DNA of 64,000 nt from NCBI RefSeq assembly GCF_029892065.1, contig NZ_CP120375.1, forward strand, positions 124,001 to 188,000, written 5' to 3'. The notes under the pieces are model-generated. The model was not told the origin of the DNA, made no database searches, and saw only the letters and a program-made list of their open reading frames with translations. Shown here in pieces: positions 46,888 through 56,260 of this stretch (within the stretch, counting starts at the first letter, position 1; every line of letters begins with the position of its first letter). This stretch comes from Sinorhizobium garamanticum (lineage in GTDB: Bacteria > Pseudomonadota > Alphaproteobacteria > Rhizobiales > Rhizobiaceae). Made by a program: the position numbers and the translations under genes.

Positions 46888-46911
46888 TCGGGTCACTGGG
46901 GCTGACGCGCA

Positions 46912-47478
46912 ATGATTTTGACTGACCGCGAAATACAGATTGCAATACAGACTGGCGCCATCATTGTTGATCCAGACCCAGATCTATCCTTATACAGCTC
47001 CACCAGTCTTGATTTGACGCTTGACGGAAGGCTAACTCTTTTCAAAGAGCCAAAGGGCGGATTGGCGATAACAATCGACCCTTCAGACCCCAAGTATAAT
47101 CACGAAGAGATTCTGGGGGAGACTACTTCACCCCACGATATCGATGCCGCACTAGGCTATGACTTTAAGCCTGGCCAGATGTTGCTGGCATGGACCAGGG
47201 AATATGTCGAACTTAAGTCCCAATCGCGCATAGCAGCTAGGGTGGAGGGCAAGAGCTCACTTGCTAGGCTGGGGATAGGCATTCATCTGACAGCGCCTAC
47301 CATTCATGCGGGTTTTTCCGGGCAGATACGGCTTGAGATGGTGAACCACAACAAATTTCCGATTAAACTTCGCCCCGGCATGAAGATATGTCAGCTTATC
47401 TTTGAACAGACAGTTGGCACGCCTGTACGAGGCTATGAGGGCCGGTTTGCCGGACAAACGAACGCGAAGAAGGGATAA
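46912..47478 (+). CDS. dcd: dCTP deaminase family protein
   Basis: 188 residues of the dCTP deaminase/dUTPase-trimer family. The start MILTDREIQ and the core VEGKSSLARLGIGIHLTAPTIHAGFSGQIRLEMVN carry the Arg-Ser-Ser-like nucleotide loop (here Lys-Ser-Ser) and the Glu of the catalytic LE. The length suits Dcd. It would turn dCTP into dUTP (or dUMP if bifunctional), changing dNTP pools. The chromosome of a rhizobium normally has its own Dcd, so this is an extra, probably mobile copy. Relatives act in anti-phage defence by draining dCTP, and phages also carry them. The LexA box upstream argues for induction on DNA damage. Which role applies is open. Confidence 0.88.
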   Translation: MILTDREIQIAIQTGAIIVDPDPDLSLYSSTSLDLTLDGRLTLFKEPKGGLAITIDPSDPKYNHEEILGETTSPHDIDAALGYDFKPGQMLLAWTREYVELKSQSRIAARVEGKSSLARLGIGIHLTAPTIHAGFSGQIRLEMVNHNKFPIKLRPGMKICQLIFEQTVGTPVRGYEGRFAGQTNAKKG

Positions 47479-47819
47479 CAACTATTCCGCTCCCAAGTCG
47501 GCTCAGAACTCCAGTTCCGTCACCCGTCGATTCGCTTGACCTCTGCGCGCCCCACGTCGGTGACAACCCACTCACGCATTCCGCGGAAATCTAGTCCGGA
47601 TCTCCTCAGTGCACCCAACTGGGCCAGGCGCTCATTGTGTGCTCGCCAGCGTTGGGGGTTACATCCGGAGTGATGCAGTCCGAATGATCTACCATATAGC
47701 GAAGGACCTTCTCGAAGTGCGCTAGGCTTGTGCGTATCGCGTTCCTTTTCCTAGACGCTCTTCCCCTGGGCCTGGAAGGCCGAACGAGAGGGCATTGCAG
47801 ACCAAGGGCGGTGTGCAGC
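47479..47819. other. Intergenic region, no supportable gene
   Basis: 341 bases between dcd and the UPF0149 gene. No convincing frame or hairpin was seen. Confidence 0.35.
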
Positions 47820-48383
47820 ATGACACATAAGAGCCAGGGTACCGCCGCACGGCCGAAGCTCGACGACGAGGCGTTCGAAGCCTTCATGAGGGCGCGCCGT
47901 CCAGTATCTCCGATCTGGACGATGAGCGGCCTCGACGGCTATCTGACCGCGCTTATCATCGGTCCGAAGTTCATAGACCCACTCGAATGGATCCCGGAGC
48001 TCACCGGTTCAGAGGCCTTGGATATGCCGATGGAAACGACAGCGCACCAGGCCGTGCAGACCATCGTTGCGGAATATAACCGGATCTCCGCGAGCCTTGC
48101 CGAAACACCTGAGGATCACCGGCCGAGGTTCAGCAGGATCGACGACCGAACCTTCGATGCCATGGATTGGCACGTCAGCTTCCTGATGGGGACAGGCTTC
48201 TCGCAAAAGCAGTGGCGGCCGGTCATCCGCGGCCACGCCATCACTGGCGATATCATCGCGCCGATCCGCAAGCTCAGTGAAGCTACTGGACCGGCCACCC
48301 AATCGGACGCCGCAGCGGTCGCTGAAGCGCTCGTTAAAATCCGAAGCTACTTCATGCCAAAGCGAGCAAAGCAACAGTTCTGA
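47820..48383 (+). CDS. UPF0149 (YecA/YgfB-like) family protein
   Basis: 187 residues. The family pattern is visible: FEAFMRARRPVSPIWTMSGLDGYLTALIIGPKFIDPLEWIPEL near the N-terminus (the M--LDGYLtAl--gP block), and a helical second half (DWHVSFLMGTGFSQKQWRPVI). Start chosen at the ATG at 47820. The C-terminal SEC-C zinc motif found in many YecA proteins is absent, which makes this a short form. Function is unknown for most members. It ends just before IS481 debris, so the C-terminus could be foreshortened, although it closes with a helix and a basic tail. Confidence 0.82.
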   Translation: MTHKSQGTAARPKLDDEAFEAFMRARRPVSPIWTMSGLDGYLTALIIGPKFIDPLEWIPELTGSEALDMPMETTAHQAVQTIVAEYNRISASLAETPEDHRPRFSRIDDRTFDAMDWHVSFLMGTGFSQKQWRPVIRGHAITGDIIAPIRKLSEATGPATQSDAAAVAEALVKIRSYFMPKRAKQQF

Positions 48384-48507
48384 AACGACGCGCTACTCCC
48401 ATTCCGCCGATTTCGACATCGAAAGCCGTGGGCTGTTCATCGCGCTCACCACTCAGGAGGGCCCCGGTCAACGTCGGCCCAATTGAGCTGACGTCCCGCC
48501 ATTCACT

Positions 48508-49110
48508 GAGATCGTTTGGGATCTGTTAAGCCCAGGCTTTCCCTTCGCGCCATGCCGTGCACATGTCGTAAGGGGTGAAGCCGTTGAACGTCTTGAGCCA
48601 ACGGCCGAAGTTGTAGGCGGCAACGAAATCGGCGAGGTGCTGGCGTATTCGAAGGCATGGGCCCAGAAGCGTTCACCGTCGGCGATTGCCTCCTTGATCA
48701 GCGGGACAGCCGAGCCGCAAGCGCCGGGTGTCGAACTGGGATGCCGTTGTCGGTGAGCACGGTATGGATCTTGTACGGGACGGCTGCGATGAAACGCAGC
48801 AGGAACTCGCGTGAGACGGCGGTGGTGGCCTTCTCGTGCAGTTCGACAAAGGCGAACTTCGAGATGCGATCGATGGCAACGAACATGTGCAGCTTGCCCA
48901 GTTCAGTGCGCACCTCGGCAATGTCGATGTGGAACTAGCCGACTGGATAGCTCTTGAATTTCTTCTTCGCCGGCCTGTCGCCGCCGACATCCGGCAGACG
49001 ACCGATGCCATGGCGCAGCGGTCAGCGAGGAGCGCGTCAGGTGCGGGATTGTCGGCTGCAGCGCCGGGCCGCCCGCCGAGCTCTCGTTCGTGGATGCGAC
49101 AAAGGCAATA
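48508..49110 (-). mobile_element. IS481-family transposase, 3' part, frame-disrupted
   Basis: On the minus strand the pieces read ALQPTIPHLTRSSL, then in other frames HIDIAEVRTELGKLHMFVAID-like text, RISKFAFVELHEKATTAVSREFLL, IAAVPYKIHTVLTDNG and, at the end, FTPYDMCTAWREGKAWA before the stop. These are the DDE core (first Asp in FxxID, second in LTDNG) and the C-terminus of IS481 transposases. Frameshifts are numerous. It begins with the same LQPTIP words at which the plus-strand fragment at 46130-46365 fades. Confidence 0.75.
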
Positions 49111-49882
49111 GGGCCAATGGTTAAGAATGCCGACGTACCTGTGGCCCGGTCCCGTTGGACATAGGCCAGTTGAGTCCGTGCTGCTGCGTCGTCAGACACT
49201 GAAGTTCGCAGCTTGGTTCTTATGGTGCAAGAGGCGGTCAGGCGTTCATTGTCGAGTTGTCGACGCTGTCGGATATTGGACAATGTCGGACATGAGACAC
49301 TGCACTGTGACCGTTATCCCATTGTTTTACAACAATCTTCTGGTTGGCCCAGCAGTTGCTCCGATAAAGCGAGCTACACTTAACTCAGCCAACAGGAGTT
49401 CCGCCATGAACAGCCCCGCCGGCCAGGCAGTCGCTACGACGAGATTAATGCGAGCGAAGCCACCCACCGGTTACCATGTGGCCAAGTCTGTAACCGTCAA
49501 TCTCCCGCCGCATGTGGGGAAGCCAAGGTCTCACGACGCGGTCGACGCCTAACAAAACGGCGCTCGCTCGTCCCGCCGCCTGATGAAGCCCGGCGGAGCG
49601 ACACTGTAGAGCGCCTTGTCTGAACGCGCCCGGCAGTTTCCACATCGGCTCCGCGGATCGCTAGGTGTGCGCCGCTCCGACCCAGTCCTAACAATTCCAT
49701 CGCTCTCCAGCAAAGGGTGACAAATGTTCTGCGAATACTTCCCTTCCCTTAAGCGGCTCACGCGGCCTGCCTCGCAACAGCACGGCGAAACCGGTCCATC
49801 AACAGCAGCGGCTCGCTCCGTGGGCAAGTCTGAGGCCAGACAAGGGGTATGCGAGGCGGAGAAGATCAGGGCCAACACGGAG
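49111..49882. other. Region between IS481 debris and the omptin gene; one doubtful 48-codon frame
   Basis: No recognised gene. A frame from the ATG at 49406 to 49552 is preceded by AGGAG and would encode a 48-residue basic peptide, but it has no recognisable feature. The omptin reading frame is open back to 49724, so its leader may begin in this stretch. Confidence 0.35.
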
Positions 49883-50851
49883 GTGCTGAACGAAAAACGC
49901 GGTCAGCCTACAAAGCCTGTCATCATCAGATCAGTGGTCACTTCGTCTTTCCTGATGACCACCCCGTCATTCGCCGCCGCCGACGACGTTCTGTTTTCCT
50001 CCGACGACGGCAGTTTCATCTTTTTCGGCGGAATCGGCGTTGCTAACATCAAGGCCCAGGAATTTGTCTATGACGGCGACCAGAAGATCAGCCAGCTGAA
50101 CTGGGAGAGCAAGGGGGTGACCATTTTCACCGTTGGCGTCGACGCGCAGATTGATAACGGCTGGAGCTTGAAGGGCAGCGTCAACTTCGGCACCGGCGGC
50201 AACGGTCACATGGTCGACACCGATTGGGATGACCGGGATGACTGGAGCGACCGCTCAATTCATCCCAATACCGAGCTCGGCCACTATGTCGGCGGAGCGA
50301 TCGAGTTGGACCGGATCATCTACCGCGATGATACCACCAGTATCGCGGTCGGCGCCGGTTATCGCTATACCGACGTCAAGTGGACTGCGTATGGCGGATC
50401 GGGCATCTATTCGAGCGAGGGAAAATTCCGAGACGACCACTGGAAGGATCCAGACTGGGTAAGAGGCATCAGCTACCGGCAAAAGGTTCCGGTTGGCTTC
50501 CTCAGCCTGAGCGGCGAGCACGTCGTGGGCGATCTCACGATCAGCGGCGCCCTTCAGTCCGGCTTAAGTTTCGGCATTAAGGACATCGACAACCACTGGC
50601 TTCGCAATAACCAGTATCATGACTACATGGATCCGGCGCCGGTGATCGGCGCCACTGTCGCTGTCAACTACGCGTTGACGCCGGCCACCTCGCTCTATCT
50701 GTCCGGGTCCTTCGACTGGGTGTTTTTTGGCAGCCGCGGCGACATGAAAGTGCACGACGGGGAGACACGCAAAAATGAATTCGAGAAGGATAGCGCCGGC
50801 GCCACATTCCAAAGGACGTCAATCTCCTTCGGGCTCAAAAGTAGATTTTGA
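49883..50851 (+). CDS. Omptin-family outer-membrane protease
   Basis: A 10-strand beta-barrel aspartyl-type protease of the OmpT/Pla family. KISQLNWESKGV matches the omptin block KVSQLDWKFNN. MVDTDWDDRDDW contains the Asp pair (OmpT Asp83/Asp85), and DIDNHWL supplies the Asp-x-His dyad (Asp210/His212). YRYTDVKWTAYGGSGIYSSEGKFRDD is the long conserved loop, and the protein ends in phenylalanine (LKSRF), the outer-membrane sorting signal. A signal peptide ending SFAAAD is visible, but its start is uncertain: no ATG is well placed, and the GTG at 49883 is my choice while the frame opens at 49724. Omptins need lipopolysaccharide and cleave peptides at basic residues, so defence against host antimicrobial peptides is plausible. 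Confidence 0.9.
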   Translation: MLNEKRGQPTKPVIIRSVVTSSFLMTTPSFAAADDVLFSSDDGSFIFFGGIGVANIKAQEFVYDGDQKISQLNWESKGVTIFTVGVDAQIDNGWSLKGSVNFGTGGNGHMVDTDWDDRDDWSDRSIHPNTELGHYVGGAIELDRIIYRDDTTSIAVGAGYRYTDVKWTAYGGSGIYSSEGKFRDDHWKDPDWVRGISYRQKVPVGFLSLSGEHVVGDLTISGALQSGLSFGIKDIDNHWLRNNQYHDYMDPAPVIGATVAVNYALTPATSLYLSGSFDWVFFGSRGDMKVHDGETRKNEFEKDSAGATFQRTSISFGLKSRF

Positions 50852-50987
50852 CGGCGTACGAGGCTGCATTTCATCGAAGACCATCGCCGCGCTCCGGCCT
50901 AGAACGGGATGTATTTAGGCGCTGACGCAGGAGAGGTGGTGAGAAGGCGGCAGGGCCGAGTGGACCCATTCAACTGAGGTGGCGTTA

Positions 50988-51113
50988 ATGATATTGAATT
51001 TCTTACTTGGATTGGTCGGCGGTCTGATCGGTGGTCCACTTGGACTTGTGCTGATTCAAGCATGGTCCACATTCACTAACGAGGAAGACGGTGAGCCGCA
51101 AACGCGAAACTGA
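50988..51113 (+). CDS. Small single-span membrane peptide, 41 aa
   Basis: ATG at 50988 behind TGAGGTGG opens a 41-codon frame: a hydrophobic, Gly-rich helix (LLGLVGGLIGGPLGLVLI) followed by a polar acidic tail ending EPQTRN. It is not similar to anything I know. The clear amphipathic division and ribosome binding site argue for a gene, but a frame this short can arise by chance. Confidence 0.4.
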   Translation: MILNFLLGLVGGLIGGPLGLVLIQAWSTFTNEEDGEPQTRN

Positions 51114-51146
51114 AATAGCCGAGATCGACGTTCGATTCAGTCCGCC

Positions 51147-51977
51147 TTGTCACCGGCCACGAAACGATCCTACGTGAATTCCGTGACAAAGTTCAGCCGC
51201 TATTCGGCCGCTCGCCGGATCGGCCGGGTTGGAGCCTGGCCGGCGCTCAACCAGGCGGTTTGCGCGCTCCGCTTCTTTTTCGGCGTGACGCTGGACCGGG
51301 CCGAGATCCCCGAACGGATTGGCTACGCGCGCACGCTGCGCAAGCTGCCGGCGATCTTGAGCGCCGACGAGGTCGCGCGCTTTCTCGAAGCGGTGCCGTA
51401 CTTGAAGGCGCGCACGGCGCTGACGACCGCCTATGCCGCCCTGACTGGGCATAGCCTGGAGGTCGCCGACATCGACAGCCAACGCATGGTGATCCAGGTC
51501 CGTCACGGCAAGGGCGCCAAGGATTGCACGGTGATGCTCTCGCCGCAGTTGCTCGGGCATCCTGCCGCACCTATGGCGGCTGGCACGCCCGAGGAATTGG
51601 CTGTTTGCCGGACGGGCAACAAGCCGATCGATGTGCAGGTGCATTATGCCGCCTGCGGTTCGGGGACCAAGACGGCGGGATTGACCAAGCGGGTCAGCGT
51701 GCACACGCTGCGGCACAGCTTTGCCACGCATCTGCTCGAGAGCGGCGTCGATATCCGCCTGCCATCACCACACCTGGCCGGTGCGCAACAGGCCCATCTG
51801 CACTTCATGGGCAATGGAGAGTGCTCCATAACGTTCGCACAGTTCCTTGCCGAGCGGGTTGTAACCGTCATTGGGCATCCGAATTCCATACGTTGCAGGA
51901 ATGGTCTCAATTATGACTGCAGCCACCGTCTTCCGGAGAGAGCCCCTGAAATCGTTGAACGGTACCTGCCGACTTGA
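51147..51977 (+). pseudogene. Tyrosine recombinase/integrase (transposon type), decayed
   Basis: The frame is open but damaged. KRSYVNSVTKFSRYSA followed by WPALNQAVCALRFFFGVTL is the SAM-like N-terminal domain with a deletion between the halves. RKLPAILSADEVARFLEAVP opens the catalytic domain, but the first catalytic Arg region (normally G-RASEV) is garbled to TGHSLEV. HTLRHSFATHLLESGVDIR keeps the HxxR box. The text then departs from the family before the LGH and Tyr motifs, so the nucleophile is lost. It belongs to the XerD-like recombinases that accompany IS91-type elements in rhizobia. Confidence 0.7.
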
Positions 51978-52148
51978 TCGCGACATCGATCGCCTCCGCG
52001 CGCTCGGCGAGAAAAAGGCATAGTCGGATCCTGGACTGACCTTCACCAATGCTCGGCCGGCGCCCTCGCGCCATCGAAAGGAACCAGTGATTCCCAATGT
52101 CGAAACGGGTCGAGGGCCGATTTAGCGTTCGACTATCGCAGGATTCTG

Positions 52149-52345
52149 TCAATTGGTGTGGAGGTCGATCAGCCAGCGGCCATCCATGTCAAAAATTTCG
52201 TAGCCTTCGCGCTTATCGATAACCAAATCGATACCGGCCTCACGCCACAGGCGAGTCTTCCCAGGTTCCAACATCGTCCCGACTTTTCGAGAACTTCATC
52301 CTTCGAACAAACCTTGAACATTCCATAGCGCGACACGTGATCTCC
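52149..52345 (-). pseudogene. Class III aminotransferase, 5' fragment
   Basis: On the minus strand GMFKVCSKDEVLEK is followed, after a one-base shift, by MLEPGKTRLWREAGIDLVI, then EGYEIFDMDGRWLIDLH and a stop. This is the N-terminal strand region of class III (glutamate-1-semialdehyde/ornithine-type) aminotransferases. The PLP-binding body of the enzyme is missing. Confidence 0.6.
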
Positions 52346-52463
52346 AGTTGAGGAACTCAGATGATGCGACGCCTTAAGACATCTCGGGGAGCCCCATCCA
52401 ACTTCAGTCCCAAGACTGAACCGAGAGCTGGTAGAAGTCCTCACAAGTTGCAGGAGGCATGTG

Positions 52464-53015
52464 TCAGCCCCTGCCCCGAGCTGGACTTCCGACGACCTTT
52501 GCCCCTGCAGGAACGTCTCGCGTGACGACGCTGCCAGCGCCCACGACCGCATGATCGCCAATCGTCACGCCCGGGAGAATGATTGCTCCACCGCCGATCC
52601 AGGCGTGGCGCCCGATGCGGACAGGTCGTCCGAGCTGCAACCCAGCCTGCCGCTGCTCGGGATCATGTGGATGATCGGCGGTATAGATCTGCACAGCCGG
52701 CCCAATTGCAGTTCCTTCGCCAATCGCCACCTCTGCCACGTCAAGGATGACGCAGTTGAAATTGACGTAAACGTGGGCTCCGAGCCGGATGTTGAAGGCG
52801 TAGTCGCAGTAAAAGGGCGGGCGGATGACCGCTCCAAGCCCAACCTCTCCCAGCCGTTCGCAGAGGAGTGCATGCCACTGATCGGGGCGGGCGTCCAGTG
52901 CATCATTATACCGCTTCAGCCAAGCCCCGGTGGCCAGCAGGTCGGCTTGGATTTCCGGATCCGCCGCATTGTACATTTCGCCTGCAAGCATCTTCTCTTT
53001 TTGACTGCGTGTCAT
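52464..53015 (-). CDS. NodL/Maa-like sugar O-acetyltransferase (left-handed beta-helix)
   Basis: 183 residues. The N-terminal Maa domain starts SQKEKMLAGEMYNAADPEI. Hexapeptide repeats follow (VGLGAVIRPPFYCDYAFNIRLG, then VYVNFNCVILDVAEVAIGEG), then YTADHP with the active-site His, and IGRHAWIGGGAIILPGVTIGDHAVVGAGSVVTRDVP near the C-terminus. This is the layout of NodL, which puts an acetyl group on O-6 of the non-reducing glucosamine of Nod factors, and of maltose and galactoside acetyltransferases. In a symbiotic region a NodL role is attractive, but no nod box was recognised upstream and pseudogenes surround it. The gene appears intact. Confidence 0.85.
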   Translation of the reverse strand: MTRSQKEKMLAGEMYNAADPEIQADLLATGAWLKRYNDALDARPDQWHALLCERLGEVGLGAVIRPPFYCDYAFNIRLGAHVYVNFNCVILDVAEVAIGEGTAIGPAVQIYTADHPHDPEQRQAGLQLGRPVRIGRHAWIGGGAIILPGVTIGDHAVVGAGSVVTRDVPAGAKVVGSPARGRG

Positions 53016-53145
53016 TGTTTCTTCTCAGATCGTGTTCCATAGGGTGGTAAGTGTCGGCCGAGCGACATGGTCTTTCGTCCACTCGCAACTGCGACGACGA
53101 ATGGAAGTTATAGGGGTTCTCAGATCACACAAAGCAGTTTTTCCC

Positions 53146-53970
53146 TCAGGCGGCCGGATCGATCTTCGTGTGCTCAAGCGGAGAGACAACCTGCCGAATT
53201 GCCGACAGGTAGTCAGCGACCTTGCGCCCGGCCGGCTCCGGAAGCGGCAGATGGACGGGGAGGCTCTGCTTGGCAGACTCCGAGCAAGTCGGCAAGCGCA
53301 TACACTGAGCGAAGGCTAGAGAACTGCTTGAAGAGGTCCCAATCGGGGTCAGGGCTCGCATCGAGCCGGCGCGCCTCGGCAACATCGCCAGTTTGAGCCG
53401 CCCTTACGATGCGGAGACAGACGTCGGGCATGATTCCGGCGAGTACGCTGTGCCAGGTATCTGCGCCGCAGATCATGGCTTCTGTGGCGTTCCAGTCACC
53501 ACTATAACCGATCGAGAAATCGTCTGGCGTGATTCGTCTCTGATCCGCAAGATGGCCCCCAGTTTCGTGGCTTTTGTCCGTCGGGTTCTTGATGGCCACG
53601 TTGCCCGGTACCTGAGCCAACCGCGCCACGAGCGTCGGCGTGAAGCGGAAATGGGTGGTTCCCGGGTTATCATAGATGACGATAGGCAGACCGCTCTCAC
53701 GAGCCACAGCGCAAAAGTGCTCGAACACTTCGTCCTCGGTCAGGGGGGTGTAGGAGACGGCGGCAAGCAGGCCCGCCGCAGCGCCCAGGTCTTTCGCATC
53801 CTGAGCCAACTTGACTGCTTCATCGGTCCGCATGGCGCCGACGCCTGCGACGACAGGGACAGTCCCCGCAGTTTCCTCCAGAGCTGCACCAAGGGCGCGG
53901 CGGCGCCCTCGCGCGACAGATACATGTAGGTTCCGGCGCTACCGAGGATACCGATCGAATCCACGCGCGC
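53146..53970 (-). pseudogene. Dihydrodipicolinate-synthase-family protein, frameshifted and 5'-truncated
   Basis: Three frames in succession on the minus strand carry the family. The first holds VDSIGILGSAGTYMYLS (the G-TGE-like block). The second is MRTDEAVKLAQDAKDLGAAAGLLAAVSYTPLTEDEV, IVIYDNPGTT and VAIKNPTDK, where the Schiff-base Lys is in VAIK. After ALADLLGVCQ a shift leads into LPEPAGRKVADYLSAI. About the first 30 residues are missing, cut at about 53970. MosA of the rhizopine pathway belongs to this family, but there is no other evidence for rhizopine genes. Confidence 0.72.
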
Positions 53971-54670
53971 GCTGCAGAACCTTGCCTATGTCACACCTTC
54001 CCATCAGTTTCCGCTCGGCGGCGTCATGCCGATTTCTCGCCGTCATCAGCTCCTCGAATGGGCACGGGAGAACGACGCTTATGTCATCGAGGACGATCAA
54101 TGACAGCGAGTACCGCTACGATATCGGTCCGATCCCCCCAGTCCATAGTCTCGACGCTGCAAGCGCCGTCATTTATTTCGGTACGATTTCCAAAACGCTG
54201 TCGCCGATGATGCGCATCGGCTATCTCGTCGTGCCACCGGAACTGCAGGACGTGTTCGCGACCGCCAAGCAACTGTGGACAGACATTCGCCGGTGACCGA
54301 ACAGGCAGCCTTGGCGTCTCTGATCGAAAGCGGCGCCTATGAAAGCCATGTGCGCCGCGTACGGCGGCTGAACAGGGAGCGCCGTGAGACATTGTTGAAT
54401 GCGCTGCAGCGGGTGTTTGGCGAACGGATCACTGTAGAAGGCGCCGATGCAGGATTGCATGTGGTGGTCTGGTTCAACGAACTGCCGATGTCGTCCGAGG
54501 CGGCCTTGCTTGAGACCGCCCGACGTGCTGGCCTTGGCGTTCATGCGATCTCGCCTCTTTATGAGCCAGAACCAGAAGAGGCCACAGCGTATCGGCTTGG
54601 ACTTGTCATGGGGTATTCAGCCCTGACACTAGCCAGCCGCATCCGAAGTGAAACTGGACCAGCAACATAG
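53965..54670 (+). pseudogene. MocR-family (GntR/aminotransferase) regulator, C-terminal fragment
   Basis: Plus-strand pieces join across at least two frameshifts: YVTPSHQFPLGGVMPISRR, VIEDD, then YRYDIGPIPPVHSLD with FGTISKTLSPMMRIGYLVVP (the PLP lysine in SKTLSP), then TEQAALASLIESGAYESHVRR and a C-terminal domain to 54670. This is the aminotransferase-like effector domain of MocR/PdxR regulators. The N-terminal DNA-binding domain is gone, cut at the same point as the divergent synthase gene. MocR regulators usually sit divergent from their target, which fits. Confidence 0.72.
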
Positions 54671-56260
54671 CGAACGGCACTGTCTAGAGGACCAGTTACG
54701 CGCGCAGTTCAGCGATGACCGCGGCTGGTGCCGTGACCGCTGGGATTTGCGAGACACGAGCACCAGCGCGCCGGTTCACAAAGCTGATATGGTCTTCACT
54801 TGGAGGCCCGCATCGAAACTTGATGGGGCTGATGCATGACTTGGCCGGGTGGACTGCTCCACATATATTGCGCCTGCGGCTTCCCACGAAATGGAAGAAC
54901 TGGCGGGAGCGCAACTGATTGCAAACAGTGGGATTGCACGGGAACCTATTCGCCAAAACCCGATATTCGCGAAGTCACGCTAATCGAGGCTGAGGTTGTG
55001 GAGGCAATAGCCAAAGGCGAGCCCAAGATCCTGGGTTTCAAAGCCAAGCTCGCGCCCGAGATCATAGACGCAATCTGACGACCCCAGGCGTCCCGCTCAG
55101 CCGTCTCCTCGCAAACTCTTCCAGGTCGGAAAGCATAGGCGCGGAAGCGCGAAGAACGAATTGTTCAACCTGACAACCGGTGAGCACGCCACCGCGATCG
55201 CTTCCGGTGGGCACACAACGACCAGATCAAGGCGACTGCCGCGGCGCTGGGAGCGTATTTCGACCCGCAGAGCATCTTGACAAGCGGCTCTCTATGGAGA
55301 ACAGCGAGAAAATCTGAAGCCCGGCCAGCTCCTCATTCGACCCAAGTGGTCAGTCGGAAGTGACGTTCTGGCCTGAATATCGGTGCTTCCACCCTGCAGA
55401 TCAACTATATCCACCTGACCGTTGGTTTGGCTACCCTGCGCCGTTTCGGTCTTCATCCGCAGACGCGGGCGCAGAAGACATCCGGAAAATGGCATTTCAC
55501 GTAGTTGGAGCCATAGGCGATCAGCACGAAGGACGCGGCATGGCTTTCCCGAAACCACAGGAGTCAAGCCTTTGAGCTGCCTGAATGTCTTCTCAGCGAA
55601 ATCCGGCAGACTAGCCGTTCCGGACCATTCCTGAAACGAACTTGTCCTTGAAGCGTGAAACGCCACCCGTGAGCTTTAACGTCGGTATGGATTTCCGGAG
55701 CTGGTCCGCTTTGCGACCCGTGAACCCGCACACCATTGCCACCTTCATTGCCGACTCCTGGAACAATGGCACGCCCCAGTGTCTTATGGAGGCCTCCAAT
55801 TCGGGTGTCGGGCGGCGGAGCGTGCCCGTCAGCGGGAGCGGTCGATGCAACGAGCCACATCGAGCGTCTGTTGGCGCCGTTGTCGCGGACTGCGGGATCG
55901 CCACGGTGATTGACGGCCACCTGCAACACTCGCCTGCATCGGTGGCTCTATCGGGCACCGGGTCAAGGCGTTGGGGATTGAGCCTTTCGGGCAGGAAGGG
56001 ACGATTGCCGATCGACCGACATCATGGACCTGGTACCAGTGCGATCATTCATGCGGCTCAAGCTGTGAGCGTCGGGCGCGACATTCGCTATTTGAGAGCA
56101 CTGCCTTAGAGCTCGGGTCTTGTGCAACTGCTTGCCGGATCGCCGCATTATTGAAAGGCGAATTGCTTTTCGAGCATGATGCTATTCGGGACGCCCTTCG
56201 AAGCCCTGCCGACTGGCATAGACAACGGGAACTTCGTATCTCTTGGTTACGGCTAAAAAG
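54671..56260. other. About 1.6 kb without a supportable gene
   Basis: Open frames exist on both strands (longest about 155 codons), but their translations are low in hydrophobic core residues, overlap each other and show no family. The region looks like fused remnants of older insertions. Confidence 0.4.

Noticed and set aside
53016..53145. Nod box upstream of the NodL-like gene
   Set aside because: No match to the conserved nod-box halves could be found by eye.
55642..56109. 155-codon plus-strand frame
   Set aside because: Overlapped by equally long minus-strand frames; no domain and composition typical of chance frames.
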